A DNA stretch of 6,113 nt from Cytophagales bacterium (GCA_024643485.1 JAHEMU010000171.1:1-6113), one strand, 5' to 3'. Positions 1-6,113 are shown, counted from the first letter of the stretch. The notes: a model not told the origin generated them from the letters alone. A program made the numbers and translations.

Positions 1-666
1 ATTAAGGAACTTTCTATAACTGGAGTATTCGATTTATACAAAAATGAAAACACCTATATATCAAGAGTTAAATTCACACCCTACGCATATGTAGGAATGT
101 CAATTTTTCACCATAATCCCCAGGCAAAAGTGAATGCTAGTAGCTCTTTACCTGAAGCAGGCACTTGGGTTGATTTACAGCCTTTAGGTACTGAAGGTCA
201 ACATTTGAATTTACCTGATACGGTTGTAAATTTTGGAACAAAACCATATTCTAAAATACAAATTTCAATTCCTGTTGGGATTGGAATGAGATGGAAGCTG
301 ACAGATTTAATGGATTTTAGTGTGGAATTTGGGCCAAGAATTCTTTTTACCGATTACATCGATGATGTAAGTGGTAATTACATCGATTTGATGCATTTTA
401 CAGATCCATTAGCCCGCGAACTTTCGGATAGATCACAAGAAGCAACCTCAGCAGTAACAGGTGACACCCGAATTGCAGAAGTAGTCAATGGTGTAGGTGG
501 TCCAATCATTGCGGGTCGAGGAGGATTTGATACTTTTGGTGGTTATGGACGTGAATTCAAGTATAACTACCGTGGAAATAGCAAGAATAACGATATTTAT
601 TTCGTTACAACCATTCGATTAACGTATATTTTGGAGTCTAAGTACCGAAAAGCTAAATTCAGATAA
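1..666 (+). CDS. DUF6089 family outer-membrane beta-barrel protein, PorG-like (5' partial)
   Basis: The reading frame is open from base 1 and ends at TAA 664-666, so the N-terminus and signal peptide lie outside the window and 221 residues are visible. The first ATG in frame (base 97) is not the start: the residues before it (FTPYAYVG) run straight into the family-typical FHHNPQA block. Other DUF6089 landmarks are the LQPLGTEGQ segment, a glycine-rich IPVGIGMRW strand, and FGPRILFTDYIDDVSG, an acidic turn after a barrel strand. Alternating hydrophobic and aromatic strands suggest a small outer-membrane barrel. The family includes PorG, an outer-membrane partner of the PorK/PorN ring of type IX secretion; that role is inferred here. 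It carries a long Gly/Asp/Arg-rich loop near the C-terminus (visible residues about 125-195) that its downstream paralogue lacks. It lies 8 bases from that paralogue and is probably cotranscribed with it. Confidence 0.8.
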   Translation: MKELSITGVFDLYKNENTYISRVKFTPYAYVGMSIFHHNPQAKVNASSSLPEAGTWVDLQPLGTEGQHLNLPDTVVNFGTKPYSKIQISIPVGIGMRWKLTDLMDFSVEFGPRILFTDYIDDVSGNYIDLMHFTDPLARELSDRSQEATSAVTGDTRIAEVVNGVGGPIIAGRGGFDTFGGYGREFKYNYRGNSKNNDIYFVTTIRLTYILESKYRKAKFR

Positions 667-674
667 TCCAAAAA

Positions 675-1355
675 TTGAAGCATCTAACTATTCTTTTATT
701 GCTACTAATGGGTAATACTAGTTTTGTATTTTCTCAGAAAAATACGGAATTAGGAGGAGGAATTGGTGTGTTTAATTATACTGGAGACTTAACTAGGAAA
801 TATCAATTCCGAACTCAAAGGCCCGGCGCAACGGTTAATTATAAATTCAATATGAATAAGGCGCTTAACTTCCGGACCTCAATTACTGGTGGATATATTT
901 ACGGAAGTGACAGTAAACCAACCGATGCTTTTGCTACTCAAAGAGCAAAAACATTTCGTGTATTTGCTTTTGAAGTAGCCACTGCTTTTGAGTATAATTT
1001 TTTGGATATGAAGGGAAATAACCCGCTTATTTTGGGCACTCCTTATATTTTTGGTGGCTTTGGTATTGCAGGATTTTCTGGACAACAAAATGGCACCAAT
1101 GGCTATAGCCCAATTCAGCCGGTAGTTCCAATAGGAATAGGAGCAAAATATGTCCTTAACCCACATTGGTATATTTCGTTAGAATTTGGCGCGAGAATAC
1201 TGTTTTTTGACTATTTAGATGAAATAAGTTATGGCGATCCACGGTTCAAAAATTACCAATATGGCAATTGGTATGATAACGATCGGTACTATTTTTTAGG
1301 TTTTTCAGCAACTTATTCCTTTTTTAAAATCCCTTGCCCAAGAAATCCGTATTAG
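675..1355 (+). CDS. porG: DUF6089 family outer-membrane protein, candidate PorG of the type IX secretion system
   Basis: This 226-residue protein has a signal peptide (residues 1-20, leucine-rich core, cleavage VFS|QK) followed by GGGIGVFNYTGDL, a typical DUF6089 opening, then alternating beta strands. The segment LEFGARILFFDYLDEIS matches the equivalent block in the upstream paralogue, and the C-terminus carries the IPCP motif seen in this family. The start is TTG at 675: a stop codon in the same frame lies at 654-656, no ATG or GTG lies between, and the next ATG (708) would remove most of the signal peptide. The gene directly upstream of uppS-bamA-ompH-ompH in P. gingivalis is porG, so synteny supports the symbol. 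Membership in DUF6089 is well supported; the type IX secretion role is inferred, and either of the two tandem copies could be the functional PorG. Confidence 0.78.
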   Translation: MKHLTILLLLLMGNTSFVFSQKNTELGGGIGVFNYTGDLTRKYQFRTQRPGATVNYKFNMNKALNFRTSITGGYIYGSDSKPTDAFATQRAKTFRVFAFEVATAFEYNFLDMKGNNPLILGTPYIFGGFGIAGFSGQQNGTNGYSPIQPVVPIGIGAKYVLNPHWYISLEFGARILFFDYLDEISYGDPRFKNYQYGNWYDNDRYYFLGFSATYSFFKIPCPRNPY

Positions 1356-1368
1356 ATTATATAAATAA

Positions 1369-1402
1369 TTGGCGGTTAAGACGTGTAAATTTTATAAATT
1401 TG
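1369..1402 (+). promoter_or_regulatory. Candidate Bacteroidota promoter for uppS-bamA-ompH-ompH
   Basis: TAAATTTG at 1395-1402 is an exact match to the Bacteroidota -7 consensus TAnnTTTG. A TTG at 1369-1371 lies 23 bases upstream, at the long end of the spacing described for Flavobacterium promoters. Transcription would begin near 1408-1410, giving an unusually short leader of about 10 bases before the uppS ATG. It sits in the only sizeable intergenic gap before uppS, and no terminator hairpin is visible there, so read-through from the DUF6089 genes is also possible. The -7 box is convincing; the -33 element is weak. Confidence 0.55.
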
Positions 1403-1418
1403 CGGGCTGTTTAATGCA

Positions 1419-2174
1419 ATGAAGTTGGATAAGAAAGAATTTCTTTTAGATAAAAGTAGTGATATGCCTCAACATGTGGCTGTCATTATGGATGGAAATG
1501 GCCGTTGGGCTCAAAAAAAAGGCGCTGAAAGAATATTTGGACATCAAAATGCTGTTCAAGCTGTTCGTGATGTTAGTGAGGGTTGTGTAGAGTTGGAAAT
1601 ACCCTTTTTAACTCTCTACGCATTTTCAACTGAGAACTGGGGTCGACCCAAAGCGGAAGTAGATGCTTTAATGAGTTTGTTGGTCTCCACAATTAAAAAG
1701 GAAATTCATACGTTAATAGAAAACGGTATACAACTCAATGCCATTGGCGATATCGATAGTCTTCCGGTTGATTGTCAAAACGAACTTAAAGAGGCGATTG
1801 AAGCAACTCAACATAAGGATAAATTGGTGCTTACCTTAGCTTTGAGTTATAGCGGAAGATGGGATATGCTTCAGGCAGTAAAAAAATTGGTGAAAGAAGG
1901 GAGATTAGGTAATTTACATGAGGAAGATATTACGGCTGAAATGTTTTCTAAGCATTTGTCGACCAATGAAATTCCGGACCCTGAATTGCTGATTAGAACA
2001 AGTGGCGAAATGCGACTAAGTAATTTCTTATTGTGGCAAATGGCTTATACGGAACTTTATGTTACCGAAGTGCTTTGGCCCGACTTTAGAAAAGAACATT
2101 TGCATGATGCATTAATTGAATATACCAAACGCGACAGACGCTTTGGTAAGGTAAACGACAAGATAAAACTGTAG
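1419..2174 (+). CDS. uppS: Isoprenyl transferase (undecaprenyl diphosphate synthase)
   Basis: A cis-prenyltransferase that adds isopentenyl diphosphate units to farnesyl diphosphate to make the long-chain (C55-type) lipid carrier used for peptidoglycan and surface polysaccharide synthesis; it acts at the cytoplasmic face of the membrane. At 251 residues it has normal family length and every hallmark: HVAVIMDGNGRWA with catalytic Asp25 (E. coli Asp26), His42, YAFSTENWGRP with Asn73, Trp74 and Arg76, SYSGRWD (residues 143-149), and IRTSGEMRLSNFLLWQ with Arg193, Arg199 and Ser201, followed by Glu212, which match the diphosphate- and Mg-binding residues of E. coli UppS. The ATG at 1419 fits the family N-terminus; the ATG at 1414 reads only two codons before a stop. 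There is no clear Shine-Dalgarno sequence, as usual in this phylum. The TAG stop is 2 bases before bamA, suggesting coupling. The exact product chain length cannot be read from sequence. Confidence 0.97.
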   Translation: MKLDKKEFLLDKSSDMPQHVAVIMDGNGRWAQKKGAERIFGHQNAVQAVRDVSEGCVELEIPFLTLYAFSTENWGRPKAEVDALMSLLVSTIKKEIHTLIENGIQLNAIGDIDSLPVDCQNELKEAIEATQHKDKLVLTLALSYSGRWDMLQAVKKLVKEGRLGNLHEEDITAEMFSKHLSTNEIPDPELLIRTSGEMRLSNFLLWQMAYTELYVTEVLWPDFRKEHLHDALIEYTKRDRRFGKVNDKIKL

Positions 2175-2176
2175 TA

Positions 2177-4861
2177 ATGAAACATATTGTACTGCTTAGT
2201 ATATTAGTACTGATTTTTTCTGAATCTTCTTTCGGACAATTCCGAAACAGAAATGCGAAGTCTCCGAATTCACAGGAGTCTGTGTTAAATAATTATGCAA
2301 ATCCAAGGGAATATACCCTCGCTTCTATCGATGTACGAGGACTTAATTTGCTAGATAAAAATGCACTGATCTCACTAACTGGCCTTCGCGTTGGAGATAA
2401 AATTAAAATTCCTGGAGATGCTATCACCATGGCAATTCGAAAATTGTGGGCTCATGGGCTAGTAGGTGATGTTACCATAGTAGTAGAGAAAATTGAAGGT
2501 GATCAAGCTTTCTTGGTTATTGAATTATCTGAATTACCACGATTAACTGGCTTTACTTTTGAAGGCGTTAGTTCTTCTAAAGAAACCGAACTTCGAGAAG
2601 ATTTAAGTCTTTATCGAGGTAAAGTATTAACAGATGCGATAATAAGAAACACAGAATTAACTGTTAAAAAATACTATATAAACAAAGGATTCCTTGATGC
2701 CAATGTTAACATCGTAAAAGTACGAGATAGTATTAACGTAGAAGGTGTGCAGCTAAAAATTGAAGTGGATAGAAAAAATAAGGTGCATATCAATAATATC
2801 TACATCACTGGAAATGATGAAATCAGAGATGGTAAAATCAAATCTAAAATGAAGAAAACTGGAGAAAGAATTCGCTTCAATTTCCCTAGAATGATTTTTG
2901 AAACAGCTGTTCATTTAACTCCTCGACAAATAATAGATTTTGTAAGTAATGATTATGATGTTACTTATAATGAAATGCGTGATTTCATAACGGAAAACGC
3001 CAAGTTTAACTTCTTCAAGAGTTCAAAATATCTTAAAGATGAATATGAAAATGATAAGAAAGCAATCATTGAATTATATAATAGTCGAGGCTTTAGAGAT
3101 GCGGTAATTGTTTCAGACACCATTTTTAAAAGCAGTTCTAAAACCATTGATATCGCCTTAAAGGTAGATGAAGGTAATAAATATTATTTCAGAGATATCG
3201 AATGGACGGGGAATTACCTGTACAAAGACGAAGTACTAAATTCAGTTCTTGGAATCAAAAAAGGTGATGTTTACAATAAAGAATTAGTTGATAAAAAGGT
3301 AAACTTTAATCCTAAAGGATTGGATATCAGCGGTTTATACATGGATGACGGTTATTTGTTTTTTAGAGTAGATCCTGTTGAGGTAAGAATTGAAAATGAT
3401 TCCATCGACATTGAAATGAGAATCTACGAAGGGGAACAAGCGACTATCAGTAAAGTGACATTCTCTGGTAATGATCGTACTAGTGACCACGTTATCCGAA
3501 GAGAATTATCTACAATCCCTGGTCAGAAATTCCGTAGAACAGATTTAATCAGGACTCAACAGCGTTTAGCACAAATTGGTTTCTTTGATCCAGAGCAAAT
3601 CACTCCAAATTATTTCCCGAATCCGTCCAATGGAACAGTGGATATCGATTGGAAAATGGTAGAAAGATCGAATGACCAAATTGAACTCTCAGGTGGTTGG
3701 GGTGGATATTATGGTTTCGTCGGAACCCTAGGAGTTTCATTGAATAACTTCTCGATGAGAAACTTAATGAAATGGAAATTTGAGCCTTATCCTGTTGGCG
3801 ATGGACAGCGATTGTCTTTAAGAATGCAAGCGAACGGCGCTCAATACCAAAATTATTCGTTCTCGTTTACAGAGCCTTGGTTAGGAGGTAAAAAACCTAA
3901 TTCATTTACGGTTAGCTTAAATAATACCATTCTTCGTACTAGAAGACCAATTGACATTAACGACGATGGAGTGCCTGATGTTAATCCAAATTTCAATGAA
4001 TTTAATGCCTCAATTCGTATGAAAGGGGTGACTGTCGGATTTGGAAAACGATTGGAGTGGCCAGATAACTACTTTAACTTAGGAGCATATTTATCTTATC
4101 AAAATTATTCCCTTGATAATTATATTGACTTAGGCCAAGGCTTCGAAAATGGACATTCAAATAATGTTTCTTTAAATCTGGTATTGTCTAGAAATAGTTT
4201 AGATAACCCTATGTACCCTAAATCGGGTTCGTCGATCTCCATCAGTGGAAACCTTACGCCTCCTCATAGCTTGTGGAGAGACTTGGCTCCTAATGCGTCC
4301 TTGGAAGAAAGATATAAGTGGATAGAGTTCCATAAATGGATGATTGATACAAAATACTATCTGAATATTTTTGATAAATTCGTTATTGAAGCAAGTGCAC
4401 ACTTTGGTATCATTGGGCGATATAATAAAAATATTGAGCCCGGACCTTTTGAGAGATTCTATCTAGGAGGTAGTGGATTGGCAGGACAGCAATTTATTAT
4501 TGCGAATGATGTCGTAGGCTTACGAGGATATGAGGATAATTCAATCACTCCTGTTAGCAATGGCGTTCGAGGAGGAGTTATTTACGATAAATATAGTCTG
4601 GAATTGAGATACCCTGTGTCAACTGCAGAATCAGCTACAATTTATGGCTTCATTTTTGCAGAAGGTGGTAATAACTGGTTTAGAAGTATTGAATTTAATC
4701 CATTTGATATGTACAGATCAGCCGGAGTGGGAGTAAGGGTATTTATGCCTGCGTTTGGTTTAATAGGTATTAACTGGGCATATGGTTTTGATACTTTACC
4801 TGGGCAACGGGATATAAGTGGGTCACAATTCCACTTTACCATTGGCCAACAGATTAGATAA
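2177..4861 (+). CDS. bamA: Outer membrane protein assembly factor BamA (Omp85 family)
   Basis: The central insertase that folds beta-barrel proteins into the outer membrane. At 894 residues it has a signal peptide (1-20, cleavage SFG|QF), a short linker, and five POTRA domains starting near residues 46 (LASIDVRG), 124 (LTGFTFEG), 203 (VHINNIYITG), 337 (YYFRDIEWTG) and 424 (ISKVTFSGN). The 16-stranded barrel begins near 502 (IELSGGWGGYYG). The conserved loop-6 signature is visible as VGLRGYE with Arg783, preceded by the glycine-rich FYLGGSGLAGQQ. It is longer than E. coli BamA (about 810 residues), mainly because POTRA3 spans about 130 residues rather than about 80, as in other Bacteroidota homologues. 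The final strand reads FHFTIGQQIR, ending in Ile-Arg rather than the usual aromatic residue. The neighbours fit: the two downstream OmpH chaperones would deliver its substrates. TamA or another Omp85 member is unlikely given five POTRAs and this gene order. Confidence 0.97.
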   Translation: MKHIVLLSILVLIFSESSFGQFRNRNAKSPNSQESVLNNYANPREYTLASIDVRGLNLLDKNALISLTGLRVGDKIKIPGDAITMAIRKLWAHGLVGDVTIVVEKIEGDQAFLVIELSELPRLTGFTFEGVSSSKETELREDLSLYRGKVLTDAIIRNTELTVKKYYINKGFLDANVNIVKVRDSINVEGVQLKIEVDRKNKVHINNIYITGNDEIRDGKIKSKMKKTGERIRFNFPRMIFETAVHLTPRQIIDFVSNDYDVTYNEMRDFITENAKFNFFKSSKYLKDEYENDKKAIIELYNSRGFRDAVIVSDTIFKSSSKTIDIALKVDEGNKYYFRDIEWTGNYLYKDEVLNSVLGIKKGDVYNKELVDKKVNFNPKGLDISGLYMDDGYLFFRVDPVEVRIENDSIDIEMRIYEGEQATISKVTFSGNDRTSDHVIRRELSTIPGQKFRRTDLIRTQQRLAQIGFFDPEQITPNYFPNPSNGTVDIDWKMVERSNDQIELSGGWGGYYGFVGTLGVSLNNFSMRNLMKWKFEPYPVGDGQRLSLRMQANGAQYQNYSFSFTEPWLGGKKPNSFTVSLNNTILRTRRPIDINDDGVPDVNPNFNEFNASIRMKGVTVGFGKRLEWPDNYFNLGAYLSYQNYSLDNYIDLGQGFENGHSNNVSLNLVLSRNSLDNPMYPKSGSSISISGNLTPPHSLWRDLAPNASLEERYKWIEFHKWMIDTKYYLNIFDKFVIEASAHFGIIGRYNKNIEPGPFERFYLGGSGLAGQQFIIANDVVGLRGYEDNSITPVSNGVRGGVIYDKYSLELRYPVSTAESATIYGFIFAEGGNNWFRSIEFNPFDMYRSAGVGVRVFMPAFGLIGINWAYGFDTLPGQRDISGSQFHFTIGQQIR

Positions 4862-4862
4862 T

Positions 4863-5393
4863 ATGAAAAAGTTTATTCCTGTTCTTTTACTTTTAATCAC
4901 GAGCATTACTGCTAGTGCACAGAAGTTTGGATATGTAGATACTGATTATGTGTTAAATCGAATGCCTGAATACAAAAAGGCAGTAGAGGAGATCAATAAA
5001 TTGTCTAATGAATGGGAACAAGAACTTAAATTAAAATCTAAAGAAATTGAAGGTATGTATGCTTCTCTTCAAGCGGAAGAGGTTTTGCTAACACCTGAGA
5101 TGAAGAAAAAACGAGCGGAAGAAATTAGCGCTAAAGAATTACAACTGAAAGACTACCAAAGAGAGGTTTTTGGTTTCGAAGGGTTATTCTTCCTTAAAAA
5201 ACAAGAGCTAATAAAACCTATTCAAGATAAAGTTTTTGAAGCGGTTGAGAAGGTGGCCAAAGAAAACAGATTGTCAATTATTTTTGATAAAGCTGCAGAT
5301 TTGGTAATGATTTATACTGACCCCAGGTACGACTATACTGATTTTGTATTGGATGAACTGGGCTTAGCAGACCCTAGTGACGTATTAAAATGA
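4863..5393 (+). CDS. ompH: OmpH/Skp family periplasmic chaperone, copy 1
   Basis: A 176-residue Skp/OmpH-type protein, expected to be a trimeric, tentacle-shaped periplasmic chaperone that holds unfolded outer-membrane proteins for BamA. The signal peptide covers residues 1-19 (KK, then a leucine-rich core, cleavage ASA|QK). The mature protein opens with the family strand FGYVDTDYVLNRMPEYKKA, continues through a long charged alpha-helical hairpin (about residues 35-130), and returns to a body strand, LSIIFDKAADLVMIYTDPRYDYTDFVL. The ATG at 4863 is chosen over a GTG at 4818 because it places the signal peptide at the true N-terminus and leaves one base after the bamA stop, which suggests coupling; the GTG would overlap bamA by 44 bases. 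By hand count the mature chain is acidic (about 33 Asp/Glu, 25 Lys/Arg), unlike the basic E. coli Skp. Chaperone function is inferred from family and context. Confidence 0.93.
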   Translation: MKKFIPVLLLLITSITASAQKFGYVDTDYVLNRMPEYKKAVEEINKLSNEWEQELKLKSKEIEGMYASLQAEEVLLTPEMKKKRAEEISAKELQLKDYQREVFGFEGLFFLKKQELIKPIQDKVFEAVEKVAKENRLSIIFDKAADLVMIYTDPRYDYTDFVLDELGLADPSDVLK

Positions 5394-5418
5394 GATTAAT
5401 TAATAAATAGAACAGAAG

Positions 5419-5949
5419 ATGAAGAACAAATTAATGCTAATGATCGCGGCTTTGACGATGTTGAGCATGACCTCCTTTGGTCAAGTGAAGATAGCTTATG
5501 CGGATGTTGATTATATTTTCAGCAAATTACCTGAAGCAAAACAAATCGAATCATCATTACAATCGCATCAAACTCAATTGCAAGGTCAGTTGAAAGCAAA
5601 ATACGACGAGTATCAAACAAAATTGCAAGCGCTTAATAGCTTGCCTGCTACTACTCCAGAAGCTATTCAAAAAGATAAAATGAATGAATTGATGCGTTTG
5701 GAGCAGAATATTCAAGAATTTCAAACATCTGCTCAAGAGAGCATGGAGCAAAAACGTGTGTCTTTACTCGACCCTATTTACACTAAAGTAGGAAATGGTA
5801 TTTCTGCCGTTGCTAAGGAAAATGGTTATGATTTCGTATTAACTGCAGGTGTTGGTGGAACTGATATCGTGTTATACGCAAATGAATCGTATGATATTTC
5901 TGATCTTGTTTTGAAACATCTAGGCGTAACTGCTACTACTCAAAAATAG
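5419..5949 (+). CDS. ompH: OmpH/Skp family periplasmic chaperone, copy 2
   Basis: A second 176-residue Skp/OmpH protein, paralogous to the preceding gene but clearly diverged. It has a signal peptide (1-21, cleavage SFG|QV), the opening strand VKIAYADVDYIFSKLPEAK, a long helical arm region (about residues 40-125) rich in glutamine (16 Gln in the mature chain by hand count), and a closing body segment ENGYDFVLTAGVGGTDIVLYANESYDISDLVL. This last block is the more typical OmpH ending; copy 1 has TDPRYDYTD there. The gene starts 25 bases after copy 1, in an AT-rich gap with no hairpin or recognisable promoter, so it is probably read from the same transcript. A strong terminator 23 bases past its stop marks the operon end. 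Paired ompH genes after bamA are common in Bacteroidota; whether the two form mixed trimers or serve different clients is unknown. Confidence 0.93.
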   Translation: MKNKLMLMIAALTMLSMTSFGQVKIAYADVDYIFSKLPEAKQIESSLQSHQTQLQGQLKAKYDEYQTKLQALNSLPATTPEAIQKDKMNELMRLEQNIQEFQTSAQESMEQKRVSLLDPIYTKVGNGISAVAKENGYDFVLTAGVGGTDIVLYANESYDISDLVLKHLGVTATTQK

Positions 5950-5965
5950 TATCAAAGGAAAATTG

Positions 5966-5973
5966 TATATTAG
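5966..5973 (+). promoter_or_regulatory. Weak candidate -7 box for the LD-carboxypeptidase gene
   Basis: TATATTAG matches five of the six fixed positions of the Bacteroidota -7 consensus TAnnTTTG. It lies just before the terminator hairpin and partly enters its 5' arm, so transcription would start near 5979-5981, in or just after that arm. A transcript starting there would contain only the 3' arm and could not fold the hairpin. No TTG lies at the expected -33 distance, so this is tentative. Confidence 0.3.
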
Positions 5974-6000
5974 CCGCTACCAAAAATAGCGGCTTTTTTT
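5972..6000 (+). terminator. Intrinsic (Rho-independent) terminator ending the bamA-ompH operon
   Basis: AGCCGCTA (5972-5979) and TAGCGGCT (5987-5994) form a perfect 8-bp stem, GC-rich in its centre, with a 7-base loop CCAAAAA and an uninterrupted run of T through 6000. It lies 23 bases after the second ompH stop. The T-tract ends at the base before the next gene's ATG, so no spacer separates the terminator from the following coding region. Confidence 0.9.
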
Positions 6001-6113
6001 ATGCTTAAATTAACATCTGGTGATAGGGTTGCCGTAGTGGCCCCGTCGGGAAATGTAGACAAGGATTTCCTTTTTAAGGGCATTGAAGTACTATCTTCCT
6101 GTGGTTTAATTGT
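6001..6113 (+). CDS. LD-carboxypeptidase, peptidase family S66 (3' partial)
   Basis: Only the first 37 codons are present; the frame is still open at the right edge. The N-terminus LTSGDRVAVVAPSGNV, followed by a helix with KGIEVLSSCGL, is the standard start of family S66 serine peptidases (LdcA/MccF type), in which a PGDRI-VAPS-type strand and loop is followed by the G-x-x-x-L-x-x-x-G helix. LdcA removes the terminal D-Ala from murein tetrapeptides during peptidoglycan recycling in the cytoplasm; MccF-type relatives instead cleave microcin C, and this fragment cannot separate the two. The catalytic Ser-Glu-His residues lie outside the window. The ATG at 6001 directly follows the terminator T-tract, so the gene probably has its own transcription start. 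It is a separate unit from the upstream operon, though also envelope-related. Confidence 0.85.
   Translation, partial: MLKLTSGDRVAVVAPSGNVDKDFLFKGIEVLSSCGLI

Noticed and set aside
97..99. ATG as start of the first DUF6089 gene
   Set aside because: The frame is open back to base 1 and the preceding residues are family-like, so this is an internal Met in a truncated gene.
353..387. 11-base direct repeat (ATTACATCGAT, offset 24) and a small hairpin TTACATC-GAT-GATGTAA
   Set aside because: It lies inside coding sequence and encodes the family-typical DYIDDVSGNYID turn; the 24-base offset keeps frame. Two copies do not make a repeat array.
621..640. TATATTTTGG as a promoter -7 box for DUF6089 copy 2
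   Set aside because: The spacing between TA and TTTG does not fit TAnnTTTG, it lies inside the upstream coding region, and no -33 partner is clear.
752..760. AGGAGGAGG resembling a strong Shine-Dalgarno sequence
   Set aside because: It encodes the Gly-Gly-Gly run after the signal peptide of DUF6089 copy 2, and no gene starts downstream of it.
879..1166. Antisense open frame within DUF6089 copy 2
   Set aside because: Low-complexity translation with no domain, signal or start context; it fully overlaps a well-supported gene. The same holds for the short antisense frames inside bamA and ompH copy 2.
4818..4820. GTG as an earlier start for ompH copy 1
   Set aside because: It would overlap bamA and add 15 residues before a perfect signal peptide that begins at the ATG at 4863.
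1..6113. A new defence, mobile or secretion system
   Set aside because: All coding capacity is accounted for by known envelope-biogenesis families on one strand; there are no transposase, integrase, repeat array or orphan toxin-like genes.

Overview
This 6.1 kb, AT-rich window looks like core chromosome from a Bacteroidota bacterium, probably of the Cytophagales/marine Cytophagia type; the taxon is an inference from protein style, not a search. The evidence is the gene order (DUF6089/PorG-like, uppS, bamA, ompH, ompH), a Bacteroidota-type promoter -7 box (TAnnTTTG), the lack of Shine-Dalgarno sequences, and signal peptides that all cleave before glutamine.

Layout, all on the + strand. 1-666: the 3' part of a DUF6089 outer-membrane beta-barrel gene, cut by the left edge. 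675-1355: a second, divergent DUF6089 gene with a TTG start. 1356-1418: a 63-base spacer with a good promoter candidate. 1419-2174: uppS (isoprenyl/undecaprenyl diphosphate synthase). 2177-4861: bamA (Omp85 insertase, five POTRA domains plus barrel). 4863-5393 and 5419-5949: two Skp/OmpH-like periplasmic chaperones. 5972-6000: a strong intrinsic terminator. 6001 to the right edge: the first 37 codons of an LD-carboxypeptidase (peptidase family S66), whose ATG directly follows the terminator T-tract. No stretch over 63 bases lacks a gene or terminator.

The genes form an envelope-building unit. UppS makes the polyprenyl carrier for peptidoglycan and surface glycans. The OmpH proteins carry unfolded outer-membrane proteins through the periplasm to BamA, which inserts them. 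The DUF6089 proteins are themselves likely barrel clients, and the family contains PorG of the type IX secretion system, which in Porphyromonas gingivalis lies in the same gene neighbourhood. The 1-2 base gaps at uppS/bamA and bamA/ompH suggest translational coupling.

I found no mobile element, CRISPR array, RNA gene or new system. The more notable details are the tandem divergent DUF6089 pair, the terminator fused to the next gene's start, the enlarged third POTRA domain of BamA, and the acidic OmpH pair.
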